A stretch of 5,465 nt of DNA, taken from NCBI GenBank assembly GCA_017622255.1, contig JAGARL010000020.1, positions 1 to 5,465 of the forward strand, read 5' to 3'. Origin of the DNA: Methanocorpusculum sp. (GTDB lineage Archaea; Halobacteriota; Methanomicrobia; Methanomicrobiales; Methanocorpusculaceae). The notes under the pieces are model-generated. The model was not told the origin of the DNA. It made no database searches and worked only from the letters and a program-made list of their open reading frames with translations. A program made the translations under genes and the position numbers. Positions 4,802 to 5,465 of the stretch are shown here, piece by piece; within the stretch, counting starts at the first letter, position 1; the number at the start of each line of letters is the position of its first letter.

Positions 4802-5465
4802 ATGATTCAGAAAAAATCTGATGATGCCGTCTCGCCGGTTATCGGAGTCATGCTGATGATAGTAATTGTGGTGATTATCGCAGCGGTAGTTACTGCTTTT
4901 GCTACCGGCATGATGTCAGAAACAGAGGCGGCGCCGGTTGCCGCTCTGGATGTGGAAATCTTAAACAGCGAAGCCAGTCTCTATAATTTCAAAGGACCGG
5001 AGTTATTTATCACCCATCGTTCCGGTGATGCGGTTGACACCAAAGACATTGAACTCCGGTTCTCATGGGTTTGCGGTGTTCCAGGCTGTACATCAGGCGG
5101 AGTTCACTCCAGTACCTACTCTGCAGATGGGTTTAAAGAAGAGCATCCAACTGGACTCAATACAGGAACCAGCGGAGACAGAATGCAGGCACTGTATGTG
5201 AAATCCACGATGAGTCCGGAAAGAACAGAATATGGTTCTGTGGGTATCAACCACTACTTCGGCGATGTCATTTTAACTCCGGGACTGAAACTCACTGCAA
5301 GTTCAGAGTTCCTCCCTGAAAATACAGTGAACACAGGCAGTGGATTTATGGATGTTATCTTTAACAATTATGACATAACAACCTCCGCTGCAACGAAAGG
5401 AAAGGTAGCACAACCAAGTTCACATCCAGCAGATAAATGTAGCAGAGAGACTTGTGATTCCATAG
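4802..5465 (+). CDS. Type IV pilin-like protein, larger, cysteine-bearing (3' partial)
   Basis: The frame starts at ATG 4802 and stays open to the window end: 221 codons are seen and no stop is reached. After a very short leader (MIQKKSDDA) comes VSPVIGVMLMIVIVVIIAAVVTAFATG (10-36), the same class III prepilin signature as the gene before it. GGAG at 4788-4791 is a usable ribosome binding site 10 nt from the ATG. The exposed domain has FITHRSGDAVDTKDIELRF (69-87), matching the SGDRLEITKLSV block of the upstream paralogue. Unlike that paralogue, it carries two CX4C pairs, Cys91/Cys96 (CGVPGC) and Cys213/Cys218 (CSRETC), which could form disulfides in the extracellular domain. The larger head suggests a specialised or tip subunit, or an adhesin, but this is inference. 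The C-terminus and full length are not visible. Confidence 0.85.
   Translation, partial: MIQKKSDDAVSPVIGVMLMIVIVVIIAAVVTAFATGMMSETEAAPVAALDVEILNSEASLYNFKGPELFITHRSGDAVDTKDIELRFSWVCGVPGCTSGGVHSSTYSADGFKEEHPTGLNTGTSGDRMQALYVKSTMSPERTEYGSVGINHYFGDVILTPGLKLTASSEFLPENTVNTGSGFMDVIFNNYDITTSAATKGKVAQPSSHPADKCSRETCDSI

Overview
The window looks like a methanogenic archaeon, most likely a euryarchaeon of the Methanomicrobia (a Methanomicrobiales/Methanocorpusculum-like genome is my best guess, from impression only). The archaeal signs are two proteins with the class III prepilin signature DAVSPVIGVMLM, a two-subunit class I fumarase, TATA-like and oligo-T signals instead of bacterial promoters and terminators, and tightly packed genes with ATGA/TGATG overlaps. 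All genes lie on the + strand.

Region 1 (2-1179) holds the two subunits of a [4Fe-4S] class I fumarate hydratase. The alpha subunit is cut by the window start and overlaps the beta start by ATGA. The 164-nt spacer that follows carries a perfect 11-bp inverted repeat and a TATA-like box.

Region 2 (1344-3761) is a compact three-gene unit: an AAA+ ATPase with an unrecognised N-terminal domain, a PhnP-like metallo-beta-lactamase-fold phosphodiesterase, and a YiaC-like GNAT acetyltransferase. The junctions are one base and one shared base, so the genes are almost certainly co-transcribed and translationally coupled. What the three proteins do together is not obvious. An ATP-driven remodeller, a cyclic-phosphate-type hydrolase and an acetyltransferase do not form a known textbook pathway.

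Region 3 (3762-4351) is about 590 nt with no convincing protein gene, but it is not featureless. It has an oligo-T terminator after the GNAT gene, a nested inverted repeat with mutually exclusive pairings, a tight GC-rich hairpin near a minus-strand T7 tract, a plus-strand T10 tract, and a two-stem foldable leader just ahead of the pilin ribosome binding site.

Region 4 (4352-5465) contains two tandem type IV pilin-like genes 21 nt apart. They share the N-terminal assembly helix and diverge in the exposed domain. The first is small (142 aa) and lacks cysteine. The second is larger, runs off the window end, and has two CX4C cysteine pairs. They are probably subunits of an adhesion or surface filament processed by an archaeal prepilin peptidase.
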